Shown: positions 55,805 through 64,000 of the stretch, piece after piece
How positions within the stretch are numbered: the stretch's first letter is position 1
Layout of the letters: the number at the start of each line of letters is the position of its first letter
DNA from: Forficula auricularia
Taxonomy: Eukaryota > Arthropoda > Insecta > Dermaptera > Forficulidae
DNA: 64,000 nt
Direction: 5' to 3'
Assembly (NCBI GenBank): GCA_024734495.1
Contig: JALMQS010000085.1
Span: forward strand, 13,678,048-13,742,047
Translations under genes and position numbers: made by a program
The notes under the pieces: generated by a model
The model's database searches: none
Told to the model about the DNA's origin: nothing
Seen by the model: only the letters and a program-made list of their open reading frames with translations

Positions 55805-57540
55805 AGCATATTAATTTTGAGCCGACTTGTTTAATAAGCAATCAATATATTTGATTTTAAGGTTCAAAGATTTTTTGTTTTATTATTTTCACTCAAATCT
55901 CATTAAAAATAAAAAACATTAAATAAATTTTATATCTTATATTGAAAATAAACTACTAGCGATTAGACAGACTCAAAAAGAATTTCGAAAATTTATTATT
56001 TAGCAGAGAATACTACACTAGCTTCCTTACATCATAATTTATTAAAGATTTTTCAAACCTTTTGCCATAAATGTGTATAAAGTACAAAATTGTTGAGGGA
56101 ATTCATTCATTCGTCCATTGTATGAATCCAATTAGGTATACACATAGTTCCCGTCTCTTTGTGATGATTCATTAACATTCTCACGACCTTTGCAGTAGAT
56201 ACACCTGACTTAATTAGATTGACTCTGAGGTTTCTTTTCCCAGTAACTCTACTAACTAACTCAAACAAGAGCAACAACATTGCGGCTTTGGAAGAACTTT
56301 CTTGTATTTCTCTCATTGGCTATCTATCGCACCGATCTTGCACCAAGTCCCCCATTTATAAAGAACACAAATATCTCCGATCTTTATTTCCAATGGGTCA
56401 TTTGTTAAAACAGTAAATTGATGGTTTTCACAACAAAAATGAACACTTTAATATCTTTAAATTAATAATTTTAATGACAAAATAAAAGTTATTGGTTTTA
56501 TATATAATATCTCTGATAAAGCTTAAAAGTAGAGATCTATAAAAAAATATTATCTTTGCTGAATGGTTTTTATATCATTTGGACGCTTAGCACAGTCGAT
56601 TTTCTTAGGAATTTAACCTCTGATAAATAATGAAAAATTAAGAGGGTTAGGGACTGTTTATTAAATATTTATTTCCAAAATTTGAATTAAATTCATTAAA
56701 AAATTGAATTAAATTCATTAAAAAGTAATTTTTCGCGAAAAATTGGCTTTATTAAGAAAACTTGATGTTTTAGGTGTAGGGACATGATATATCGTCTTAA
56801 AGCAATTTTCTTCGTCTTTCAATTTATTGAGTATTATACGGGGGTCTCATTTGAAAAAACGAACTTTTGACCCCTTTTATGAATACTGGAAATAATAGTA
56901 ATCTTAGCACGCCCTGTATAAAATGGAGTCGATTTTTTCGGCGTAAATTAAATACTTCGGGTGTGTCTAAACTTCCACCAAAATACCAACTTTTCATGAA
57001 TTGAGAGCACTAATTTATTCAAGTTTAATTAGAGCCATGTTTTGGACCATATTTAACACAAATTATTTTTTATCTCGAAAACAGATAGAGAGAGATAGGT
57101 ATAGGACAATATTAACAAAAAAAGTATTTTAATAAAAGGGCGGTTCTAAAAACGTGTTAATATATGTGGTGTTCTATTAAAAAAAATAAAGTTGCTACGA
57201 CTTTTCGATGGAAGCCGAAACGTCGCAATGCTGAAAATATTTTAGAGCGATAGAACAGGTAAGAAAATGTAAGGTGCTAAATTTTCAGAAAAATCCTCCG
57301 TTCCGTTTTCCATAAACGTCTAACGTGCCATTGGCCATGAATCACCCTGTATAGTTCATTAGACCATAGGTCGGTCACAATTAAAACAATTATCACAACA
57401 GAAATCCCTTAAAAAAAAAAAAAAAAAAAAAAAAAGATGCAATCCTTTACAAGGCTTAACTAATGCAAGTTACAATAATATTAATAAATAATCCAAATTA
57501 ATATTAAATTGAAAATTTATTTTTGCCTAGAGTAGCAGAA
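55805..57540. other. 1.7 kb without recognised gene
   Basis: A 69-codon minus frame (56107-56316; MREIQESSSKAAMLLLLFEL...) has fairly balanced codons and a hydrophobic stretch but no motif I can name. Ends reading 'cgccctgtata' (56926) and 'caccctgtata' (57343) look like termini of small repeats. A 26-A run is at 57409-57434. Confidence 0.35.
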
Positions 57541-57544
57541 TTTT

Positions 57545-58195
57545 TATAAATTGAAGGGGACAATAAATTCCTTTGAATCAATTGTAATAAACCGATGAAG
57601 AAGGCAAAGCTCTCGAAACTATAGTTAAGTTTGAAATAAATTAAACATTTATAATTACTAAAAAGTAAAAATATATTTTTCTATTTTGAAGTAAACATAC
57701 CTTTAAGACGATTATTTAAATATTTACATACTTTGTAAGCGGGGGCATTAACGTGTGAATCGTCTTAAAGGTATGTTTACTTCAAAATTTTCTATTAAAA
57801 ATTCAATTGAACTAACCCAGTCTTTACAACACATAAATATTCAAAATTCTTATAAACTTACTTCTTTCGACGTTAAAAATCTCTTTCCCTCCATCCCTCT
57901 TTTCGACTTAAAAATTTTATTAACTAAATTGATCAATTCTAATATTAGAGACACAATTCAAAAAAACCATATTCTTCAATTATTAGACCTATGTCTCAAT
58001 CAAAATTATTATATATTTAACAATAAATACTATAAACAACATGAAGGTTTACCAATGGGAAGTCCTTTTAGCCCTCTTCTAGCTGAAATCTAAATGTCCC
58101 ATCTAGAAGAAATTATTTTTAATCCGGATAATTCTTTAAAGATTATATTTATAATTCCAGCAGAAGACACACTCTTTTATTGTCTCTCTTCAAAT
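57545..58195 (+). mobile_element. Internally deleted Penelope-like element
   Basis: Left end: 'gaaggggacaataaa', damaged hammerhead-like motif (57592 CCGATGA, A, GAAGGC..., GAAAC, TATAGTT). Right end: 'tttataattccagcagaaga', 'cacactcttttattgtctct'. Between are an RT fragment and, at 57688-57790, an inverted pair 'acctttaagacgatt'/'aatcgtcttaaaggt'. The GIY-YIG endonuclease is missing. Confidence 0.75.
57755..58140 (+). pseudogene. Penelope-like reverse transcriptase fragment
   Basis: The reading frame contains SFDVKNLFPSIP (residues 37-48, RT motif A region with catalytic Asp) and GLPMGSPFSPLLAEI (98-112, motif B), in the form typical of Penelope-like RTs. These enzymes copy the element RNA. 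The frame stops at TAA after LLAEI, but MSHLEEIIFN follows in the same frame, as expected of the family, so the stop looks like a point mutation. The motif C YxDD part, the rest of RT and the GIY-YIG domain are absent. The start shown is GTG; upstream continuity is broken by the 57688-57790 inverted pair. Inactive, but it identifies the source of the hammerhead repeats. Confidence 0.85.
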
Positions 58196-58231
58196 TAGTA
58201 TTATATTAATTATACCTATATCTACGTATAA

Positions 58232-58622
58232 ACGAAAAACGAAAAGAAATTACAAGCGCTCGAAATGGATGCGATGAGAAGGAGTTACAGAGTGTCGAGA
58301 TTGGAGCATATCCCAAATACAACTATAAGGGACAAAATGAAAATGGAAAACGACATAATAGATAGAATAGAAAGGAAGAGATTAATATGGTATGGACACC
58401 TCAAAAGAATGCCGGAAGATAGGTGGCCTCATAAAATATGGACCTGGATGCCCACGGAAAGACGGAGGAGAAGAGGAAGACCGAGACGAACGTGGAAGCA
58501 GGGAGTAGATGAGGCAATGACCAGTAGACAACTACAAGAGCAAGACATTCTGGATAGAGAGAATTGGCGTGTTGGATGCGGAAAACGGCGCATGCTGTAG
58601 AACAAACCGCTTTATTATTATT
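58232..58622 (+). pseudogene. 5'-truncated LINE, RT C-terminal region
   Basis: In frame from about 58234: KLQALEMDAMRRSYRVSRLE, then RKRLIWYGHLKRMPEDRWP and RRRRRGRPRRTWKQGV. The (R/K)L-x-WYGH-x-x-RM and RGRPRRTW signatures are the C-terminal tail of non-LTR retrotransposon polyproteins, probably RTE-like. It ends with a stop at 58598-58600 and a short (TTA)n tail. A 12-bp duplication ATCTACGTATAA at 58220-58231 and 58623-58634 marks the insertion precisely. Endonuclease and RT catalytic parts were never copied, as usual for 5' truncation. Not functional. Confidence 0.9.
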
Positions 58623-58634
58623 ATCTACGTATAA

Positions 58635-59620
58635 TATGTAATTATGTAGGTGTATACATTTCGGAAGGATTTCATTTCTAGTAAGCCAACTATCCAGGTA
58701 GAGTGTTTGGCACTTGGGATCGCCTACGGGGGAAAGGGAGCTGACATCTAAATTAAATATATTATATATAATAACATCTTAAATACTAGCTTTTAATTTA
58801 TTTTTTCTTAAATATAAATTTCAACTTCCGACATTCATTTAAGTTGTATGTAAAAAAAATTAACTCATACATTTAATGTAGTAGGTTTTATATTCCCAAC
58901 TGTAAATACCTATATAATAGAAGAAAGGAAACCTAACAAGATTCCTGCTCAGTTATTTCTTCTTCTCACGGTCCTAAATCCACTGCTTTTAATATTAAAT
59001 AAAAATATTTTATAAATAATTAAATAAAACGTTTTTTTTTTAGTGACTGCTTCCTCAAAAAATGTTGTTGTACAAGTGAAAGTCGGATCGCATTCTTAAT
59101 TAAATATTTCTAAAATATGAATGTTTACATCATGAAGCTAGATAGATATATAAACTAGGATAGATTTTGTCTAAGCCCACTCACCTAAAGACCAGCCTAC
59201 ATGTTTTTATTTAACTAATTTGTCCCTAATTGTGCCTGACATGAGCAGTTTAACATGATATAATGAATTAAAGGAAAAATGAAAACTTTTTCAAGACAAG
59301 GTGAATGAATGGAAGCCAGCTGAAAAGAAGGTTCGATCCTCAGTATTAGCAGAACTGAAAAGATTTAGGTACTAGAATAGATGAGTAGTTAGATAGGATC
59401 TCGATACTTTCCTCAGTGGACCAGAGGAACTTACCTCAGCCACTTTCATTTTATTACAGCCATAAAATGAAACTAGGATGGAACGAGAAGGCAACAATTT
59501 ACCGTAGTCTTTACCAGTCATTGTTGTGTAATTTAAGAACTACTACAGAAATAGCAATAATGGACAAGGTACGATTTTTAAGAATTGGAGAAAGTGATAA
59601 ATGTCTGTTTGTACGTTAGT
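58635..59620. other. About 1 kb without recognised gene
   Basis: The frame 59416-59619 has no motif. Otherwise AT-rich. Confidence 0.35.
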
Positions 59621-59624
59621 ACAA

Positions 59625-60355
59625 ACGTAACCAAATTTTTGTGTACGCTTTAGTTCAAAAACTAGTGTGAAGATCAAAACGAAATTCCATATGTAGTTTT
59701 GGTGAAATGAAGAACTGGTTAGATTTTGGTTGAAATAGAACCAAAAATTATGGGGCGGGGGTGTTAAAAATTAAAATTATAAGATTTTCAAACTAATAAA
59801 AACAAAACACAAAAACAAAAATTGAAATAAATATATAAAATTAAAATGAACTTATAATAAAAAATAGTATTATTTTTTCAGGGGCAAAGATTGGGGGGCG
59901 GTGAAAATCTAGGCCTTTGGACTAAACTTAACCAAATTTCTTATACATAACGAGAAAACTAAAAATGCGAAAACAAATCGCCTAAAATGCTCGGGGGGGG
60001 GGGTGAGTCGTCAGTTGGTATTAAATATAAAAGAGAGTCAGCTAGTAGATATTAATTATAAAGGAAGACCAGGTGTATGGTAAAGTCACGTGGACCCAAC
60101 CATACTCTATAAATTTATAATTTTTTCGAAAAAAAAATCTTTTCCATAATTTTCAAAATATTTGTTTTTCTCTAATTATCTACTTATGATGATATTCTTG
60201 GGTTCCATCTAATAATAATCAAAACATAATCATTGATTTGTCTTTAATGGGGGGGGAGGGGGCAGGTTACATTTTTAGGGGCAAAAGTTATAGTGATATC
60301 TCTTTATATATGTAATATGCATAAGATGAATCTTAATATATTTATTGATATTGAA
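59625..60355 (+). repeat. Diverged family A-like segment, duplicate 1
   Basis: 'tcaaaaactagtgtgaagat', 'tagattttggttgaaat' resemble family A. From 59740 on it is paired with 60958-61620: 'gttaaaaattaaaatt', 'gaccaggtgtatggtaaagt', 'tctataaatttataattttt', 'tcatctaataat'. Direct orientation, 1.2 kb apart. Confidence 0.7.
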
Positions 60356-60754
60356 ATCATATTTTAAATTTGAATTTTTGCATTGTTTGTACAATCGATT
60401 TTTTGAATTGTAGAGATTCATTGTTTTGATTATTAAAATTTGAATTCAACAATTCGAGCCATTCGAGTTAAATTATTTTATATTCTAAGCTGACGCCATT
60501 AATACCTCCCGCACATTTCAATGCAATTTGGATTAATTTTCCAGTCTATTTTTCGACAGATAATCTTTGAAAAGTTTAGCTTTTGAATTTTCCTAACTAT
60601 TTGTGAAGTGAAATTTTATAAAATTAATCAAACACAAAGATGGAAATTCGAAGGTTAGTTTCCAAGATATTAAGCCATGTTATACTATTAATGTGTACCG
60701 TATGTGTGTTTGCAAGCCTAAATATAATACTAGATTTCCTTATTTCTTTACATA

Positions 60755-60880
60755 TATATATTGAAGTTGACAATAAAAGAGTGTGTCTTCTGCTGGAATT
60801 ATAAATTATTTATTTATAATTCCAGCAGAAGACACACTCTTTTATTGTCTCCTTCAACATATAAAAATTCTGCTATCCTC
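60755..60880. mobile_element. Penelope-like repeat-end palindrome without hammerhead
   Basis: 'gacaataaaagagtgtgtct', 'tctgctggaattataaatta' and the inverse around an AT centre, arms about 45 bp. It lies inside the spacer between the two duplicate segments. Confidence 0.8.
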
Positions 60881-60957
60881 GGCACAAAAACATTCAATTT
60901 AATTTACAATATATCTTGTTCTCTCTTTTAATTCTAATATTAATTTCTTCTTTTCTA

Positions 60958-61620
60958 TAGGGGGGGGTTAAAAATTAAAATTCTAAGATTTTCAAACTAA
61001 TAAAAAAAAAAATATATACCTATATAAAATGAACCCATAATTAAAAAGAGTTAAAAAAATACCAAACTCAACCAAATTTTGTGTACATAACCAGAAAATT
61101 AAAAATGCCAAAATGGGGGGGGGGTGTCGTCAGCTGGTATTAAATATAAGAGAAGACCAGGTGTATGGTAAAGTCATATGGGCTCAACCATGCTCTATAA
61201 ATTTATAATTTTTTTGAAAAAATATATCTTTTTCCACAATTTTCAAAATAATTTTTTGGCACAATGAAATTAATTTTCAGGCAGGTGATAATTATTTTTT
61301 TTAATTATTCCTAGGTCTGTGTCTTCACATGCCATTGCGCTAGCTTTTCGACTCGGCTATCTGATTCTAAATATTTCTAATTATAATTCGGTAAGTTTTT
61401 ATTTAATTTATTATAATATTCAACTTAGTTTGATTCTCTGATCATCTACTTATGATATTCTTGGATTTCATCTAATAATCAGAACATAATCATAGCCAGA
61501 ATTTTTTTTTTGGGCCAGGTCACATTTTTCTTGGCAAAAGTTATAGGAGTTTTTCTCTCTATACTACATATTACGCATAAAATGCATCTTAATTTATTTA
61601 AATAATTAGCATCAAGATTT
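60958..61620 (+). repeat. Diverged family A-like segment, duplicate 2
   Basis: Matches 59740-60355 in order, with an extra block of about 150 bp at 61255-61440 absent from duplicate 1. No coding. Confidence 0.7.
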
Positions 61621-61639
61621 TAGCATCTTTTTGGGTGTC

Positions 61640-62258
61640 TTTTTACTTTACCATACAGGGTATGGTCAAGTATTGTAATCGTGCATGAAAAAAAGTGGAT
61701 TTTTGCTAATTTTTTTCGAAATATCTCAAAAACGGCTAAAACTATTTTGATTAAAAAAATTGAGCAAAACCATGGCATTTCGGTCTACAAAAAGCCCTAA
61801 TAAGTGAACATCGAAAAAATATTTATTATTTTTCGAGATAATAATTGTTTTGTCAAAATGTCTGTTAGTCTGTTAGTCTTGTTGTAGGCCTGATTTTTAG
61901 TCTGTGCGTTTCCAAATTTTTGTGGGTGAGCTAGCTCAAAAACTAGTGTGAATATCAAAACCAAATTTCACACGTAGTTTTGATGCATTAAGATTAAGAG
62001 CTGATTAGACTTTGGTGCATATCGGCCCGAAATTAAAGGGAGGGGGGGGGTTATAAATTAAAAATCTAGGCCATTTGAGCAAACTCAACCAACTTTTGTA
62101 TACATAATCAGTGGACCCCCAGAAGTCTAAAAATGCAAAAACTAACCCCTCCCTATATGATTACAAATAATTTTTGTTAAATATTAAATATAAGTGAGGA
62201 GCCAGGTTGTATGTGAAAGTCAAGTGGATGGCCACATCAGAACACGTCAGCTTATTTT
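61640..62258 (+). mobile_element. Family A element, copy 6
   Basis: CTTTACCATACAGGGTATGG at the left, 'aaaatgtctgttagtctg', 'aactagtgtgaatatc', one 'cccagaagtctaaaaatg' module, outer block ending 'cgtcagcttattttt'. The right TIR is slightly mutated (TGTATGTGAAAGT). Confidence 0.8.
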
Positions 62259-62299
62259 TGAAAAAAGATCAACCCAGGTACATAACCATTAAAATATTA

Positions 62300-62777
62300 A
62301 GAAATGAATTTATTTTATTTATGCAATGTATACATTAATAAAAATATTTCTACTAAAATCTTAGAGATTCATTACAAAATAAAAATAAATACATTTCTTA
62401 TTAATATACATATAATGTAGTTAATTCGGGTTGAATCATAAATGACTATAAGCCAATGTATTCCTAAAAACAAATTATTTATTTTAAAAATTATTTACAT
62501 CTTTGATATTAGTTTTCTATATACAGAGATTATATTTAATATAATAAAAAACAAACATAATATAATTACCTAAAAACAAATTGGTTTTTATAGTTTGTTT
62601 TCTGGTATTCAATCTTTTTATATTTTAAAACAAATTTTACACTTTAATATTAAAACTAGTTTTCAAGCCGTCAGCTCTTAACCTTTTTTAATCAGATTTT
62701 ATATTTGACATGGAAAGCAGTGGGACCAACTTGATAGGCCTAAAGTCTTGCGCGCTTAAATATGAAGATATTTTACA
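62300..62777 (-). mobile_element. Probable 3' LTR of the Ty3-like element (far end not located)
   Basis: On the minus strand the LTR would start TGTAAAATATC at 62777, right after the polypurine tract. The far boundary, expected to end in CA, cannot be fixed without the 5' LTR, which lies outside the window; 62300 is only a guess. The region is AT-rich with possible AATAAA signals and no coding. Confidence 0.45.
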
Positions 62778-62788
62778 TCTCCCTCCTT
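62778..62788 (-). promoter_or_regulatory. Polypurine tract
   Basis: AAGGAGGGAGA on the minus strand, six bases after the integrase stop codon and immediately before TG. This is the usual plus-strand primer site of LTR retrotransposons. Confidence 0.65.
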
Positions 62789-62794
62789 CGAAAA

Positions 62795-64000
62795 TCAATT
62801 CGAAGAATTGATTCCTGGTGCATCCTTGTAAAATGGTAGAAGTTTATTTGTGTGATAAAATTTTGATTCTGACCGTCTTCGTCCCGTATCCACTTCATAT
62901 ATTGAGTTAGAAACCTTACGAATTATTTTATATGGTCCTGATCTAATTGGTTCTAATTTATTTCTATTGAGTTTATTTCCATTCTCTACATATACTAAAT
63001 CATTTGTATTGAATGTATATTCTTTTCTTCTTTTATCTATTCTTAATTTGTTCATGTTGTGGTATTTATTTGAGTTTATAAAAGCCTGTGTTCGGTCTTC
63101 TGTCAAGTTTCTTGTCTCTTGGAGTTCTGTAGGTAACGTAGATAGATCTCTGCCAAACATTAGATATGCTGGGGAAAATTTAGTGACACTATGAGTAGTA
63201 TGGTTATATTCTTCTGTGCTTTCCCTTGCAATTGTTGACCAAGATCGTTTCCCGTCTTCTTGTATTTTGCATCTGATTCGGTTCACCAATGTTTGATTTA
63301 ATCGTTCATTCAAACCATTGGAGAACGGGCAATCAGTAGCAGTAAAAATTATTGTAATATTATTCTGGTGTAAGAAATTTTTAAATTCTTTTGAATTTAT
63401 ACTAGGATATTGGTCCGCTAATAGAATTTTTATTTTGTGATTCTGTACTATTGGTTTTAATAATTTTATTAAATCTTTAGCTGTTTGTCCAGAAGATGGG
63501 TTTACAAAGGCATATCGACTGAAATGATCTGCTAAGAGATGCAAATATCTCTTTGGAGAGCGGTTATTTGCGAATCCCCCAATCGTATCTAATGACATTA
63601 TCTCATATGGTTCAGTTGCAGGTCCTAATTGAGATAATGGACCAAATTCTCGGCATCTTCGCGATTTATTTCTTTTGCAAATATCGCATGTTTTACAAAA
63701 TTGCCTTATCAGTTTATCCATTTGTTTGAAATAATAGAAAGGACGTATTTTTGCAGCTATGTGACCTACTCCAATATGACCATACTTTAAATGAATTTTT
63801 CTAATTAGTGAGATTCCATAATCTTTTGAGATAAAAATTCTTTCTTGTTTTCTCAGTTTTTTATATATAAGGTTTCCTTTTTTTATTGTATTTTTTTCAT
63901 TTGAGATATTTTCCTCATTTTCATTTTGATCTTGGTAGAGGTCTTCTACTGATACTAGATTTACTATCTGAAGAACCTCATCGGTATTTTCAAAACATTC
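62795..64000 (-). CDS. Ty3/gypsy-like Pol, integrase region (5' end outside the window)
   Basis: The frame stays open from the stop at 62795 to the right edge, 401 residues. The Met at 63721 is internal. Domains in order: low-complexity Asn/Glu linker (about 1-50), H2C2 zinc finger with H75, H80, C105, C108, catalytic core with D138 (SLDTIGG), D196 (LLADQYPS) and E232 (NGLNERLNQT), spacing D-x35-E, then a GPY/F-type module (SGPYKIIRKV). Integrase joins the cDNA copy to host DNA. All catalytic residues are kept and no stop or frameshift interrupts it, so the element may be young. Protease, RT and RNase H are expected to the right. A stop, polypurine tract and LTR-like start follow within 20 bases. 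Assigned to Ty3/gypsy on overall style; the exact clade is not determined. Confidence 0.9.
   Translation of the reverse strand, partial: ECFENTDEVLQIVNLVSVEDLYQDQNENEENISNEKNTIKKGNLIYKKLRKQERIFISKDYGISLIRKIHLKYGHIGVGHIAAKIRPFYYFKQMDKLIRQFCKTCDICKRNKSRRCREFGPLSQLGPATEPYEIMSLDTIGGFANNRSPKRYLHLLADHFSRYAFVNPSSGQTAKDLIKLLKPIVQNHKIKILLADQYPSINSKEFKNFLHQNNITIIFTATDCPFSNGLNERLNQTLVNRIRCKIQEDGKRSWSTIARESTEEYNHTTHSVTKFSPAYLMFGRDLSTLPTELQETRNLTEDRTQAFINSNKYHNMNKLRIDKRRKEYTFNTNDLVYVENGNKLNRNKLEPIRSGPYKIIRKVSNSIYEVDTGRRRSESKFYHTNKLLPFYKDAPGINSSN

Noticed and set aside
62967..63194. 75-codon plus-strand frame
   Set aside because: Antisense to the integrase coding region.
63719..63721. ATG taken as the start of the integrase protein
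   Set aside because: The frame continues without a stop to the window edge and the upstream part contains the zinc-finger histidines, so this Met is internal.

Overview
The window looks like non-coding nuclear DNA of an arthropod, most likely an insect. It is strongly AT-rich by eye, has almost no long open frames, and is packed with eukaryotic transposable elements: Penelope-like elements, Ty3 LTR, LINE, Helitron, hAT, pogo and Harbinger types. One short GC-richer segment behaves like a spliced exon. No bacterial operon, CRISPR array or organelle gene is seen. The species cannot be named from the sequence. A 100-base N run (8455-8554) marks a scaffold gap.

Layout. 1-8.4 kb: Helitron 3' end, the only convincing host exon (2263-2372, minus strand, start of a probable RING-finger protein), a hAT-type element carrying a minisatellite, a second Helitron 3' end, a pogo-like element with two further elements nested in it, a Penelope-type arm, a hairpin and a small possible secreted-peptide reading frame, and the first copy of a palindromic element (family B). 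8.5-20 kb: a minus-strand Helitron, a nest of palindromes with hammerhead-like motifs (12.3-13.3 kb), three family A copies and a 3-kb inverted pair containing a family F palindrome. 20-35 kb: hAT remnants, Penelope-type tandem and palindromic repeats, a 630-bp palindrome, tRNA-like sequences, a 119-bp tandem repeat, and family D elements carrying two or three tandem copies of a 240-280-bp unit (family C). 35-48 kb: nested palindromes, a 109-T run, family F foldbacks, a decayed PIF/Harbinger element with a Myb/SANT-like fragment, and an unoccupied family D copy. 48-64 kb: a hAT element, a 409-bp palindrome, a Helitron end, the second minisatellite hAT element, a Penelope-like reverse transcriptase fragment, a 5'-truncated LINE, a 0.6-kb duplication and, at the right edge, the 3' part of a Ty3/gypsy-like element (integrase, polypurine tract, start of LTR) on the minus strand.

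How the parts relate. The dominant theme is inverted, palindromic repeats with a stereotyped core: CUGANGA, one extra base, a short stem-loop, then GAAA and a short self-complementary stem. This is the arrangement of a minimal hammerhead ribozyme, a class reported in Penelope-like retroelements. The Penelope-like RT fragment at 57.8 kb lies between repeat ends of the same type, which ties the palindromes to one retroelement group. The single base between the core and stem II is unusual against the textbook hammerhead and is the observation I would test first. Several nests can be ordered in time from their target-site duplications. The host gene probably continues beyond the left edge; most of the rest is transposon debris or sequence I could not assign.
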